From IMG/VR virus record IMGVR_UViG_3300012354_000005, positions 1 through 43,434 of that record: a DNA stretch of 43,434 nucleotides. One strand, written 5' to 3'. The first letter of the stretch is position 1. Each line of letters begins with the position of its first letter. A program made the translations under genes and the position numbers. This document shows, piece by piece, positions 5,835 to 13,077 of this stretch. The DNA comes from a virus. The notes beneath the pieces are model-generated. The model saw only the letters and a program-made list of their open reading frames with translations. It was not told the origin of the DNA and ran no database searches.

Positions 5835-6031
5835 CCGTGTATTCCAATCTCCATTCCGAAGTTGATGGGTTTGAGCACTACGAACTTGCCGACAGATGTG
5901 TTACCGATAAGCCTATGGCTGTTCCACCATCGATTGAAAAGAATGCGCGCGATGGCCTTGCGCTTTTTTGGATTTAGACTCTTCCGATATTTCGCTTCCA
6001 GATCTGCGCTAGACATCAATGAGGCCCTCAT
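5831..6031 (-). CDS. Small early protein downstream of MuB-like gene (66 aa)
   Basis: The family is not recognised. It is strongly basic in the middle (YRKSLNPKKRKAIARILFNR), then has a Trp pair and a short beta-like end (KFVVLKPINFGMEIGIHG). It is coupled by ATGA overlaps to the MuB-like gene and to the sigma-like gene. DNA binding is possible from its charge only. Confidence 0.6.
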   Translation of the reverse strand: MRASLMSSADLEAKYRKSLNPKKRKAIARILFNRWWNSHRLIGNTSVGKFVVLKPINFGMEIGIHG

Positions 6032-7224
6032 GCAGCGAGTAGTTTGAACCTGCCGCGACGCGCTGGTTTCGCGGTGAGGGCGAGTTGTTTTACCCGCGCG
6101 TCGGTTTGTTGCTGGCGCGTGGCTACTGCCACGTGCGTCGCGGTGATGGGCGTGCTGTGGTTGCCGGCCAGGTGCCGCGCGGCCGCGATCGCTTCGATCA
6201 TGATGCCGAGATAACCTTCCTCAGCTTTGGCAAACGTGACCAGGCCATCCAAAGCGTCGTCGGTCGCGTTGCCACAATGGAGCGCGGCGATGGCGCGGAT
6301 CTCGCGGTCGGTGTGCGCGTCGCGTAGCTCGAACTGGTAACGCCGCCCTGCGAGCTGGCCCGGTGCGTAACGCGCGTTGTGCGCCTTGGAAATTTCTACA
6401 GCCAACGCGAATTGCTCGGTGGTCAGCAACACCGCGCCGACCCCTAACGAATCGCGCAGATGCCGGATAAACTCGACCCGCTTCGGTTTGATCGATTGCA
6501 GATTTTCCGGCCATAAATTATGGGCTTCATCGATGATGACAGTGTCGATCAACCCGATGCCCATCGCGGTCTTGATCTGGGCGCGGAGGACCGGAATTTT
6601 TTTACTGACGTTAGCCCCGATTCCGAGCGCGCCCCCGAGCGCGGCCAGGAATGTGCGATCATAATTGTCCTCCGGGCAATCGAGCCAGACGGCCCGATGC
6701 AAATTAAGCAGCCAGTTGCGCTCGGCTTCCTCGGTCTTGCCATGGCGCCATTTACCCTGGACAACCGTGATCCGGTGTTCATCCCCGGCGATCTCGAACG
6801 CTTCCGCGATCGCGCGCGAATCGGCCGTCTTAACGAGTGGCGGCAATTTCGATTCGAATTCCGCGCGTAGACGTTTTACGGCTAGACAAAATTTGTCTAG
6901 ATCGGCTTCGTCGTGCCCGGTAAGCGCCCGATAAACTTCGATCGGATGGAGCCCGAGTTTCGAGCAAAGATCGGCCTCGGTGATTCGCCCGATGGTGCCG
7001 ATCGGATCGGGGAGGAGCCGACGTTGCCAGCAAAGCTGTATCCGCTGCGAATTCGCGGCCAGGTTCGCCAGCCAGAGAGCCGCATTGCGGCTTTCTGTTG
7101 GGTAAGAGCGAGTGGCTTGCGCAGCGACAGCGAGCGAGATATTGATCGGGCGCAACCGCGCGCTCGACAGATTGCGCTCCGGCGCGTGGGAAGGATCGTC
7201 GTTGGTTGAGGTGCGGGTGTTCAC
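6028..7224 (-). CDS. MuB-like transposition ATPase (AAA+)
   Basis: The 398-aa protein has a helical N-terminal part (about 40-130) that includes the HTH-like segment IGRITEADLCSKLGLHPIEV. Then comes an ATPase core: Walker A GKWRHGKT at 157-164, Walker B VIIDEAHNL near 229-237, and a sensor-like VLLTTEQF. A basic helical tail ends it. MuB-type ATPases bind target DNA, stimulate the transposase and confer target immunity. It follows the transposase gene as in Mu, though it is longer than MuB (312 aa). It starts with GTG and no Shine-Dalgarno site; TCAAACC heptads lie immediately upstream. Confidence 0.85.
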   Translation of the reverse strand: MNTRTSTNDDPSHAPERNLSSARLRPINISLAVAAQATRSYPTESRNAALWLANLAANSQRIQLCWQRRLLPDPIGTIGRITEADLCSKLGLHPIEVYRALTGHDEADLDKFCLAVKRLRAEFESKLPPLVKTADSRAIAEAFEIAGDEHRITVVQGKWRHGKTEEAERNWLLNLHRAVWLDCPEDNYDRTFLAALGGALGIGANVSKKIPVLRAQIKTAMGIGLIDTVIIDEAHNLWPENLQSIKPKRVEFIRHLRDSLGVGAVLLTTEQFALAVEISKAHNARYAPGQLAGRRYQFELRDAHTDREIRAIAALHCGNATDDALDGLVTFAKAEEGYLGIMIEAIAAARHLAGNHSTPITATHVAVATRQQQTDARVKQLALTAKPARRGRFKLLAA

Positions 7225-7331
7225 GAAGAATGTTTGATGTTTGATGGTTGAGGTTTGATTTCTGATCCGTGTTAATCCGTGGCTAAAAAACCTCCGGTTC
7301 GCCTTCGTGTTCTTCGTGTCCTTCGTGGTGG
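7221..7331. repeat. Cluster of three dispersed repeat types between A and B genes
   Basis: From left to right on the plus strand: a TTCGTG half-copy, a heptad block (TGTTTGATGTTTGATGGTTG and onward, 7231-7260), a CACGGAT-type copy (7263-7287) and a TTCGTG-type copy (7301-7331). Read in the coding direction, the TTCGTG copy encodes the end of the transposase, the CACGGAT copy follows the stop, and the heptads form the leader of the MuB-like gene. Confidence 0.85.
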
Positions 7332-9685
7332 ATATGAGCTTGCTGAAAAGCTTCCAGCTTTGTCAGCGCTGGGCGTTGTTGTTCGCGGCGGGTGACGAAC
7401 TCTGCGCTCTCTGCGCCGACTGCGACCGACTTCGTGAAATCGCTTTGGGGTAATTGGGGGCGGTCCAGGTCCATCCGCGCGATCACGCCGCGCAGTTGCG
7501 CTTCGTCGTGATCGAGATCGGCGAGTTGCCTAACGACTGCAGGACCGGCAGCCTGGACCAGCTCCAGTTTCATCCGGCGCACGACGCGCGCCTTGTCGGC
7601 ACACGCTTGCGCCATCGCGGCGGCGTCCATCCGATCGACCGCGCCGTACAACGGCAAGGTCTCGACGTAACGGCCTTCGTCGCCCGCTTTCCACGTCGCG
7701 GTATTCACGTCACAGATGATGTGCACTTCCAACGCCCAACCGCATTCCGGGCGCCAGGTGCGGAACGCTTCCGCGTCGTAGAGCGCGACCATCTTTTTCT
7801 CCTGGGTGGCGAGCTGCGCGGCCAGATGGCAACAGAGCGATTCCGGTTTCCAAAACCGGAGTCCCTTGAACGGGGCGAGATCGAACGTGACGCCGTCGCG
7901 CGCATCAACGGTCACGGCTTTACCACGCCACCTGAGAAGGCTGGCGGCGTCAGCCGGATGAATGCGCTCGGATTCATGGCGTTGGGACAACGCCATCCAT
8001 CTTTCGTTGCACGATTCGTTGCGGGACTTGAGCGCGCCGGTCTTAGGACATTGAAACTCGATCCGGGCAAATCCTTCGCGCTCGTGATCGGTCTCATTAT
8101 TATAGAGCGCGATCGTTTCGGCGATTTGCTCGATCACCCAGCGTTTCGGACGCAACGGCGACGATTTCAGCCGTGGCCTAGAATCCCGGCCAACTCCTCC
8201 ATGGATCCATTGAATCGCGAGATCGGCGAAGGCGGTCAGCGCCGCCTCGTGCATTTGCGTGCTCAGAGGGCCGGAGCCCTTGTCGTAAAGCAAGCGGCCC
8301 GTGGAATGTTCGCGGCCTTTGAACCCGAGCTGCGCCGGTTGGCGCCGGTAATCGCCACCGCGTTGGCCTGGTAATTGCTCGAGCAAAATCGCCAGGGTCC
8401 GCATAAAACTTTCAATCCACGGTTTACCCATCCAATGGCCGCTGCGCGATTCCCAGAAACTCGCGACCGTGGAATTGCCGCCGTCCATCGACGTCCGATG
8501 AATTACGATCCGGCCCGGCCACAAACTCGTGAGCAACGTCTCGCTCGCCGGCGCGCACGCGACCGCGCCGCGCTCGAAAATGATGTGCATCGGATATTTG
8601 CTCGGCAACCCGAACCCGCGCAGGACCCGCGCAAACAGCGCGGACACATCTTCTTTACCTAACGAGCCTTCTTTCACCGTGAACCCCAGGATCCGCCGCG
8701 TGGCGACGTCCATGACCAGATAAGCTTTCAGCTCGATCAGCCGCGACGGATTAAGATCGTCGTGACAAATCAGATCGATCCGGGTGTCATCGAGCACGAT
8801 CAATTCCATTGGGCGCAATGTCGCCGTGCTGGTATGAATCCACGGCGCGCATTCGCGCACGAACCGCGCGTTGCCGTGGCTGCCGAGACGCCGTGCACCG
8901 GTCGAAGCTGCAAATGCGCGGACATGCTTTTTGGTGAGCGGAAAATCCGCGCCGCCCTGGCGCACGCCTAATCCGGGAACTTCGCGACCCATCAACCAAT
9001 CGAGTTTCATGCTGTGATGGACCGCGCTGACGTGCTCGCATTTTACCGAGCGCGCTTTGATCTCGCCCGCGAGCGCTTCGAATTGTTCTTCGGTCAGCCC
9101 GAGCTGGGCCGGCAGTTTCGTTTGCAGTTGCGCTTTCTTATGCGCGCAACTTTTTTCGTCGCAATACGCTTCCATCGGCGCGAACTCGAACCCGCCGCGT
9201 TTATCGATGAGATCCACCCAGTTGCGGATGGTGCGCTCGGAACAACGGCTCACAGCGCCGTGGCTACAAGAGAAGAGATCGTTCCATGCCTGTATCGCGA
9301 GCCTCTTTGCAGCTTCCTTTGTCCGGCCGTCATCGAGCGCTTTATAATAAAACGAGAGCGCGGCTTTACGTTTCTCCGCGATCAGGCGCGTGTTCTTCGG
9401 GTAGCTTTCCCATTTCCGGGCAGGCGCCCATCGTTTCTCGACGCGCATCATCGCCATCAGATCGGTGAAACTCTGCGCCCGATGCTGATCTTTTTTCGCC
9501 TCTAACTCGCATTGCCAGGTGAACGGCAACGCCTCGAACGCGAAATAACTTCGCTTGTCCCCCGCGTGCGACGGCGACAACCTGCGCATATAAAAAGCCG
9601 ATCGCGTGATCCCGAGGAGCCCGGCCCATTGCCGGCCGGTCAGCGTTTCGCTCTTCGACATTACCAGTTGCAGTTCAGCGTTCAT
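7283..9685 (-). CDS. MuA-like DDE transposase
   Basis: The 800-aa protein (MuA is 663) has an N-terminal HTH of the Mu end/enhancer-binding type (LTGRQWAGLLGITRSAFYMR, residues 15-34). A helical DNA-binding region reaches to about 290, and an rve catalytic core starts at PMELIVLDDTRIDL. The first catalytic Asp is D299. The second position falls at E371 (MHIIFERGAV), where Asp-Asn/Arg-Gly is normal. The last is E425 (GKPWIESFMRTL). Spacings of 72 and 54 residues are close to those of MuA (67 and 56). A beta-barrel-like domain and a helical C-terminus follow. The final HHEGHEEHEGEPEVF is encoded by a dispersed repeat. It carries out strand transfer at the phage ends with the MuB-like ATPase. 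The start lies 2 bp after the preceding stop. Confidence 0.9.
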   Translation of the reverse strand: MNAELQLVMSKSETLTGRQWAGLLGITRSAFYMRRLSPSHAGDKRSYFAFEALPFTWQCELEAKKDQHRAQSFTDLMAMMRVEKRWAPARKWESYPKNTRLIAEKRKAALSFYYKALDDGRTKEAAKRLAIQAWNDLFSCSHGAVSRCSERTIRNWVDLIDKRGGFEFAPMEAYCDEKSCAHKKAQLQTKLPAQLGLTEEQFEALAGEIKARSVKCEHVSAVHHSMKLDWLMGREVPGLGVRQGGADFPLTKKHVRAFAASTGARRLGSHGNARFVRECAPWIHTSTATLRPMELIVLDDTRIDLICHDDLNPSRLIELKAYLVMDVATRRILGFTVKEGSLGKEDVSALFARVLRGFGLPSKYPMHIIFERGAVACAPASETLLTSLWPGRIVIHRTSMDGGNSTVASFWESRSGHWMGKPWIESFMRTLAILLEQLPGQRGGDYRRQPAQLGFKGREHSTGRLLYDKGSGPLSTQMHEAALTAFADLAIQWIHGGVGRDSRPRLKSSPLRPKRWVIEQIAETIALYNNETDHEREGFARIEFQCPKTGALKSRNESCNERWMALSQRHESERIHPADAASLLRWRGKAVTVDARDGVTFDLAPFKGLRFWKPESLCCHLAAQLATQEKKMVALYDAEAFRTWRPECGWALEVHIICDVNTATWKAGDEGRYVETLPLYGAVDRMDAAAMAQACADKARVVRRMKLELVQAAGPAVVRQLADLDHDEAQLRGVIARMDLDRPQLPQSDFTKSVAVGAESAEFVTRREQQRPALTKLEAFQQAHIHHEGHEEHEGEPEVF

Positions 9686-9687
9686 GG

Positions 9688-9909
9688 TCAGTTGTAAGAA
9701 TGGTGGGTGAGCGCGATGGGCAGACCGTCCCGGAGCCAGCCGCAGATGATCACGTTCATCCCACGAGTGGGATCGTTCTCGTCGTGTACTTGCGAGAGAA
9801 ACCCCGCCGAGGCGGGGCGATCGCGTAGATAAACGAACCCGTGCGCTCTGTTCATGTGCGACACGCGAATCTGCTGCGCGACCAATAAATTTGCTTCGTG
9901 CGGATTCAT
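9688..9909 (-). CDS. Small early protein upstream of transposase (73 aa)
   Basis: The family is not recognised. It has a compact alpha/beta look: helix NPHEANLLVAQQIRVSHMN, strand GFVYLRD, then a beta pair around MNVIICGWLRDGLPIAL. GAAGGAAGG precedes the ATG at 9909. A hairpin of the CCCCGCC/GGCGGGG type lies inside the gene (about 9803-9819). It ends 2 bp before the transposase ATG, which suggests coupling. Confidence 0.6.
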   Translation of the reverse strand: MNPHEANLLVAQQIRVSHMNRAHGFVYLRDRPASAGFLSQVHDENDPTRGMNVIICGWLRDGLPIALTHHSYN

Positions 9910-9910
9910 G

Positions 9911-10228
9911 TTAAAAAGAGGCGCCTTCCTTCGCCCCATCCAGCCTTCGTAGCCCCGCTGAGCGGGGGGCGGAGTAGGCGGCTTCGGAGGACATGCGCGC
10001 AGAGCTATGAGCGTGCAAGTCTGGAACACACCGACCGGCCTCGCGACCGGCCGACTCTGCGCGCATATCGTGGGGAAGAAGAAAGAAGTTAGAAGTTAGA
10101 AGATAGAAGAGCAGAAACAGTGCCGCCCAGGCTTCGAAGACCGCGTGGATCAAACGACGCGCCGCGAAATCGATCGCGCCTACGAGCACGAGCGCGAACA
10201 CGAAAAAGAGCAGAAGAAAAAAGCTCAT
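9911..10228 (-). CDS. Two-pass membrane protein (105 aa)
   Basis: Hydrophobic segments lie at about residues 2-20 (FFLLLFFVFALVLVGAIDF) and 32-47 (EAWAALFLLFYLLTS). The rest is a polar tail of poor composition that overlaps a hairpin-type repeat (AGCCCCGCTGAGCGGGG near 9949), so the natural protein may be shorter. The ATG overlaps the stop of the 89-aa gene (ATGA). Function unknown; it could be a membrane effector of the early region. Confidence 0.55.
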   Translation of the reverse strand: MSFFLLLFFVFALVLVGAIDFAARRLIHAVFEAWAALFLLFYLLTSNFFLLPHDMRAESAGREAGRCVPDLHAHSSARMSSEAAYSAPRSAGLRRLDGAKEGASF

Positions 10229-10494
10229 GAGCTGAATTGGTGTGCGAGCGTTTCCATTCGGCGCGCTACGGCCATGGCAATCAGCAATTGAGGTTTGGGG
10301 GTTGAGGGTTGAGGGTTGATGTTGGAAGGCACGATGATCCAGCGCGCGATCGTCCCCCTGGGATAATTCGCGTCCAGATAATCGATGATCTGTTGCGCGG
10401 TTTGCGCTTTGATCGCGACGACACATTCGCCGCCGCGCATCTCGCGCAAGATGAACATGCCCTCTTCTTTTTTAACGATCAGTTGCGAGCTCAT
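10225..10494 (-). CDS. Small early protein, unknown (89 aa)
   Basis: Residues 1-55 look like a folded domain (QLIVKKEEGMFILREMRGGE, then AQQIIDYLDANYPRG and ARWIIVPS). The stretch NINPQPSTPKPQ is encoded by the heptad repeat at 10287-10325. The remaining 20 residues continue in frame to an ATGA overlap with the membrane protein gene. GAGG lies 10 bases upstream of the ATG. Function unknown. Confidence 0.6.
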   Translation of the reverse strand: MSSQLIVKKEEGMFILREMRGGECVVAIKAQTAQQIIDYLDANYPRGTIARWIIVPSNINPQPSTPKPQLLIAMAVARRMETLAHQFSS

Positions 10495-10500
10495 AATTTT

Positions 10501-10734
10501 TTACCTCGCAAATTCAAAGCCGTAGCTCTGCGCCAGCCAGTTCCGACGTCCGCAGCCTTGCCGGCGCCGCTGTTCCTCGCGCACGTTGACGGCGTGCCTG
10601 GCGCAATGACTTCCGTTCGCGGCCGGCTCAGGGCAGAGCAGACAAAGACCGTCCCGTTTATGCCGCAGCTGGCGGCGGCGCTGCTTCGATACATCCCGGC
10701 GCACAGAAAATTCGTCCACGATCTCCGCGCCCAT
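10501..10734 (-). CDS. Small zinc-finger-like protein (77 aa)
   Basis: The segment GLCLLCPEPAANGSHCARH supplies a Cys-x2-Cys and a Cys-x2-His pair, flanked by strongly basic helices, as in small phage zinc-binding proteins of unknown role. GGAGGG sits 7 bases before the ATG, which overlaps the upstream stop (TAATG). Nucleic-acid binding is inferred. Confidence 0.65.
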   Translation of the reverse strand: MGAEIVDEFSVRRDVSKQRRRQLRHKRDGLCLLCPEPAANGSHCARHAVNVREEQRRRQGCGRRNWLAQSYGFEFAR

Positions 10735-11045
10735 TACGCTTTCCCTCCGGTTGTGCGGCTGTTAGCCTGGCCCGATGGCCGACGACTACTTGCGCGATCT
10801 CGTTCACAAGCACATCGGCGAGATTGGATATTTGAAGGGCCAGGTTCGCGAAATGGCCGACCAACTCGACGACGTATACGCGCGTCTGCGACGCCTTGAA
10901 CAAAACCATGCGCCGCGATCGCCGCGCAAAGCGCCTTCTCGATCGAAAGCCAGACGTCATGGTCGCCGGCGAACCCGACCCGCGCAGCCGCCTCGGCCTG
11001 CTTGAGGTGATCAACCGCTGACGCAAGCTCGCCCACCGCGCTCAT
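10734..11045 (-). CDS. Early protein, unknown (103 aa)
   Basis: The N-terminal 50 residues (SAVGELASAVDHLKQAEAAA, then VWLSIEKALCAAIAAHGFV) read as two helices of good quality. The C-terminal half is Arg/Ser-rich and of poor composition. The opposite strand carries a competing frame here (10775-11005, coiled-coil-like). I favour the minus frame because it fits the operon exactly: ATGA overlap upstream and TAATG overlap downstream. Confidence 0.5.
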   Translation of the reverse strand: MSAVGELASAVDHLKQAEAAARVGFAGDHDVWLSIEKALCAAIAAHGFVQGVADARIRRRVGRPFREPGPSNIQSRRCACERDRASSRRPSGQANSRTTGGKA

Positions 11046-11317
11046 CGCGCACTCCCGTTTTTGCCGTGGCCGTTCCCGTTCCCGTTCCCGTTCAGGTGGC
11101 CGTTACCACGTGAACGAAATTCCTCAATCGAGGCGATATAAATACGTCGGTGCGAACGCAGGTTTCCTAGTGACACACAAAACCACTTGAGCTCTCCCTG
11201 ATCGGCCATTCGATGCACTTGCCGCAGTGATGTGCTGAGGGCCAAAGCCGTTTCGTGCGGATAGAGAGAGTCCCGGCCCTCTGTCTTGGCCTTGATCAAA
11301 ATTGGCGCCTCTTTCAT
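11042..11317 (-). CDS. MerR/excisionase-type HTH protein (91 aa)
   Basis: The segment YPHETALALSTSLRQVHRMA, then DQGELKWFCVSLGNLRSHRR and IYIASIEEF, is the usual helix-turn-helix plus wing of HTH_17 proteins (AlpA, Xis and related). After it comes a low-complexity Gly/Asn/His tail encoded by GGGAAC-type hexamer repeats at about 11066-11092. The ATG at 11317 overlaps the stop of the RHH gene. It is likely a DNA-binding regulator or architectural factor of the early region; the Mu position would be that of ner. Confidence 0.7.
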   Translation of the reverse strand: MKEAPILIKAKTEGRDSLYPHETALALSTSLRQVHRMADQGELKWFCVSLGNLRSHRRIYIASIEEFRSRGNGHLNGNGNGNGHGKNGSAR

Positions 11318-11502
11318 TTCGTGCCTCCGGGCATACATTCAGCGGCCAGTTCGCGCCGAATTGCACGGCGCATCAGCTGTGAAAAGGTGAGATCTTCGGC
11401 GTGAGCTTTTGCTTTCGCGCGAGAACGAAGTCTCTTCGGTAGTCTAAACGCTGCGATCTCCAGCTCTTCTTTTGAGATCTGATTTGCTACCACGACCGTC
11501 AC
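11314..11502 (-). CDS. Ribbon-helix-helix-like regulator, first early gene (62 aa)
   Basis: Residues about 14-52 fit an Arc/CopG-like fold: IAAFRLPKRLRSRAKAKAHA, then EDLTFSQLMRRAIRREL, with a short strand followed by two helices. The start is GTG at 11502; a GTG three codons in is an alternative. It is the first gene leftward from the divergent control region and likely binds the repeated GTATAAC elements beside it. It is a candidate autorepressor or lysogeny regulator (inference). Confidence 0.7.
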   Translation of the reverse strand: MTVVVANQISKEELEIAAFRLPKRLRSRAKAKAHAEDLTFSQLMRRAIRRELAAECMPGGTK

Positions 11503-11574
11503 CGTATAACTGCGTATAACGAGCGGTCAAGAAAATTCTTTCACTTTTTTCAGGCAGGTGTATAAACCGCTTAT
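11503..11574. promoter_or_regulatory. Divergent control region with operator-like repeats
   Basis: Seventy-two bases separate two small regulator genes read in opposite directions. GTATAAC occurs at 11504-11510 and 11514-11520, exactly one helical turn apart, with a related GTATAAA at 11560-11566 and an inverted TATAAG at about 11571. For the rightward gene, TTTCAC (11539-11544) and TATAAA (11561-11566) are 16 bp apart. That would start transcription a base or two before the ATG, so the mRNA would be leaderless. A TTGACC on the other strand faces leftward. These assignments are by eye. Confidence 0.6.
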
Positions 11575-11859
11575 ATGCCACGAGAGCGTAGCGACAACCA
11601 GGCGGTCGACGCCTTCAGCGCCCCCAAAGATTTACTGGTGGCAGCCCATCGCGAAGCGAGGAAACGCCGGATGAGTAAGTCTGGTTTCTACCGCTACTGC
11701 CTGGCAAAAGAAGTCGGCCTATCTGAGCGAGAGGCACTTCGGATCGCCGAAAATCCCAGCATCGACGCACCTCGCGTGATGCAATCGGTAGGCGACAACA
11801 ACAGCGGACCAGTGTCGATGAGAATCAGCTATTCAAAACCAAAGAGGAAAAGGAAATGA
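11575..11859 (+). CDS. Small ribbon-helix-helix-like regulator (94 aa)
   Basis: Residues about 12-50 (FSAPKDLLVAAHREARKRRM, then SKSGFYRYCLAKEVG) resemble an RHH or Arc-like domain: short strand, basic helix, Ser-Lys-Ser turn, second helix. The tail is very basic (SKPKRKRK). It is the first rightward gene, divergent from the leftward RHH gene. The pair would make a two-regulator switch, by inference. No Shine-Dalgarno site precedes the ATG, which is consistent with a leaderless transcript. Confidence 0.65.
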   Translation: MPRERSDNQAVDAFSAPKDLLVAAHREARKRRMSKSGFYRYCLAKEVGLSEREALRIAENPSIDAPRVMQSVGDNNSGPVSMRISYSKPKRKRK

Positions 11860-12251
11860 AAACAACCATTCTACTACTGCTGGCTGGCGCGCTGCTTTGC
11901 GGTTGCGCGAACGCAACCATCAGTCAACAGGAAAGCGCAACAGCTAATTTCGGAACGCTGCCATCGAATTGGCAAACCGTGATTCGCGGCTACTACTCGA
12001 TGCCTGGCCGATTGAAGGATCCGTTCACGGCGATGTATCGGTTCGAAACGCCGCGCAAAGGTTTTGCTCAGGACGGTGCGTTCGCCGGAGGAAAACGCCA
12101 TTACGGCTGGATCGTTCCCGCCTGGATCAATGCGAAGAACAGCTTCGGCGGTTACACTGGCTGGGAATTGCACACCACGTTCTTGTTTGAGGGGAAAGTG
12201 AGCGACATCTCCGACATGTTGACAAGTGGCATGGCCGGTCTCGCGCGATAA
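11856..12251 (+). CDS. Predicted lipoprotein (131 aa)
   Basis: A signal sequence MKTTILLLLAGALLCGCANA has a lipobox-like LCGC with the modified Cys near residue 17. The mature part is beta-rich with many aromatic residues (YYSMPGRLKDPFTAMYRFET, then YGWIVPAWINAKNSFGGYTG). The family is not recognised. AGGAAAAGGAA gives a strong ribosome-binding site, and the ATG overlaps the preceding stop. It could be a moron gene changing the host envelope. Confidence 0.7.
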   Translation: MKTTILLLLAGALLCGCANATISQQESATANFGTLPSNWQTVIRGYYSMPGRLKDPFTAMYRFETPRKGFAQDGAFAGGKRHYGWIVPAWINAKNSFGGYTGWELHTTFLFEGKVSDISDMLTSGMAGLAR

Positions 12252-12283
12252 GTAAACGCAGGACGCCCGGCGGTCGCATCCCC

Positions 12284-12420
12284 TCGATTCGTGAAATCCG
12301 GGTAATCCGTGGTTGCTTGAATCGGCTGTCGATAACTCGCCGAATCGCATTAAAACCACCATTTGTGGCGGTGGCAAGCAAAAATACATGGCAGCAAGGA
12401 CTGCAAGGACTGCACGGCTT
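12284..12420. repeat. Dispersed repeat remnants between lipoprotein genes
   Basis: A degenerate CACGGAT-type copy (TCGTGAAATCCGGGTAATCC region, 12287-12317) and a GGACTGCAAGGACTGCA direct repeat (about 12398-12415) occupy most of the gap after the 131-aa gene. I see no promoter or RNA structure that I would defend here. Confidence 0.6.
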
Positions 12421-12455
12421 GCGTTTTTTTGGATGCGCCCCGCATTGTTGGCGCA

Positions 12456-12779
12456 GTGCTAAATCATTGGCTTCGCTTTCCAAATAGAAACTGCCGCGCG
12501 TTCGGAAAGCATCGCTCCTCATCGTTCGCGAGGCTGCTCGTTTTCGCGGCGTTCGTCCTGCTCGGGTTGATTCTATTTGGTTGCGAGAACCTCACGCCGG
12601 AACAGCTCCAGGCCATGCAGGCCGAGGCGGCGCTGGCAGCCGATGCCGCTCAGCAAATCTACGCCGACCAATATCGCGCCGCGCACCTCGAACAGTGGGC
12701 GACCGACCTAAAGAATAACAAAATTACCAGGGCTGAGTTCGACGACCTCGTTAGCACGCTTCCACCGGTGAAGAAATGA
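12456..12779 (+). CDS. Membrane-anchored or lipoprotein-like small protein (107 aa)
   Basis: A hydrophobic segment LLVFAAFVLLGLILFGCENL ends in a lipobox-like FGC. A helical, Ala/Gln-rich domain follows (AALAADAAQQIYADQYRAAH and onward to RAEFDDLVSTL). The start is uncertain: GTG at 12456 is the only ordinary start close to the signal, and the frame is open upstream to 12363 through repeat DNA. It may be a spanin-type or holin-associated lipoprotein, from position only. It is ATGA-coupled to the next gene. Confidence 0.5.
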   Translation: MLNHWLRFPNRNCRAFGKHRSSSFARLLVFAAFVLLGLILFGCENLTPEQLQAMQAEAALAADAAQQIYADQYRAAHLEQWATDLKNNKITRAEFDDLVSTLPPVKK

Positions 12780-13069
12780 CAGTGCGATCCGTGGTTCAAT
12801 TTCTGGCCGGCCACGTAAAAGCCCTCACGGCTCACGTGGCAGGCAAAAAGACTTACCTCGTCGGCGGCGCCCTGGTCGTTTACTCGTTAGGCGTATCGCG
12901 CGCCTGGTGGCCGAGCGATCCAACCATCTGGGGCGCACTCGGCGGCACCGGACTGATCACGTTGCGCGCCGCAGTCACAAGGCTGCTCACCCAATTCCTG
13001 GACGATCTCACGGTTGCCTCCGCCACGCCGGCTGACCTCAAACCTCAAACATCAAACATCAAACCTTAG
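12776..13069 (+). CDS. Small membrane protein, holin candidate (97 aa)
   Basis: Two hydrophobic stretches, about residues 28-42 (YLVGGALVVYSLGVS) and 50-65 (TIWGALGGTGLITLRA), make a two-pass protein. Size and position with lipoproteins and a secreted hydrolase suit a phage holin, but there is no sequence signature. The last 10 residues (LKPQTSNIKP) are encoded by a TCAAACC heptad block. Confidence 0.5.
   Translation: MTVRSVVQFLAGHVKALTAHVAGKKTYLVGGALVVYSLGVSRAWWPSDPTIWGALGGTGLITLRAAVTRLLTQFLDDLTVASATPADLKPQTSNIKP
13036..13068 (+). repeat. TCAAACC heptad repeat
   Basis: About four tandem units of TCAAAC(C/A) overlap the end of the 97-aa gene and lie 10 bp before the GTG start of the 930-aa enzyme gene, which has no Shine-Dalgarno site. 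Confidence 0.85.
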
Positions 13070-13077
13070 ACAACACC

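Noticed and set aside
10775-11005. Plus-strand coiled-coil-like frame
   Set aside because: No ribosome site and opposite to the operon; kept only as a finding, not as a gene.
13036-13068. Heptad tandem repeats as a CRISPR array
   Set aside because: Units are 7 bases with no spacers and no cas genes are present.
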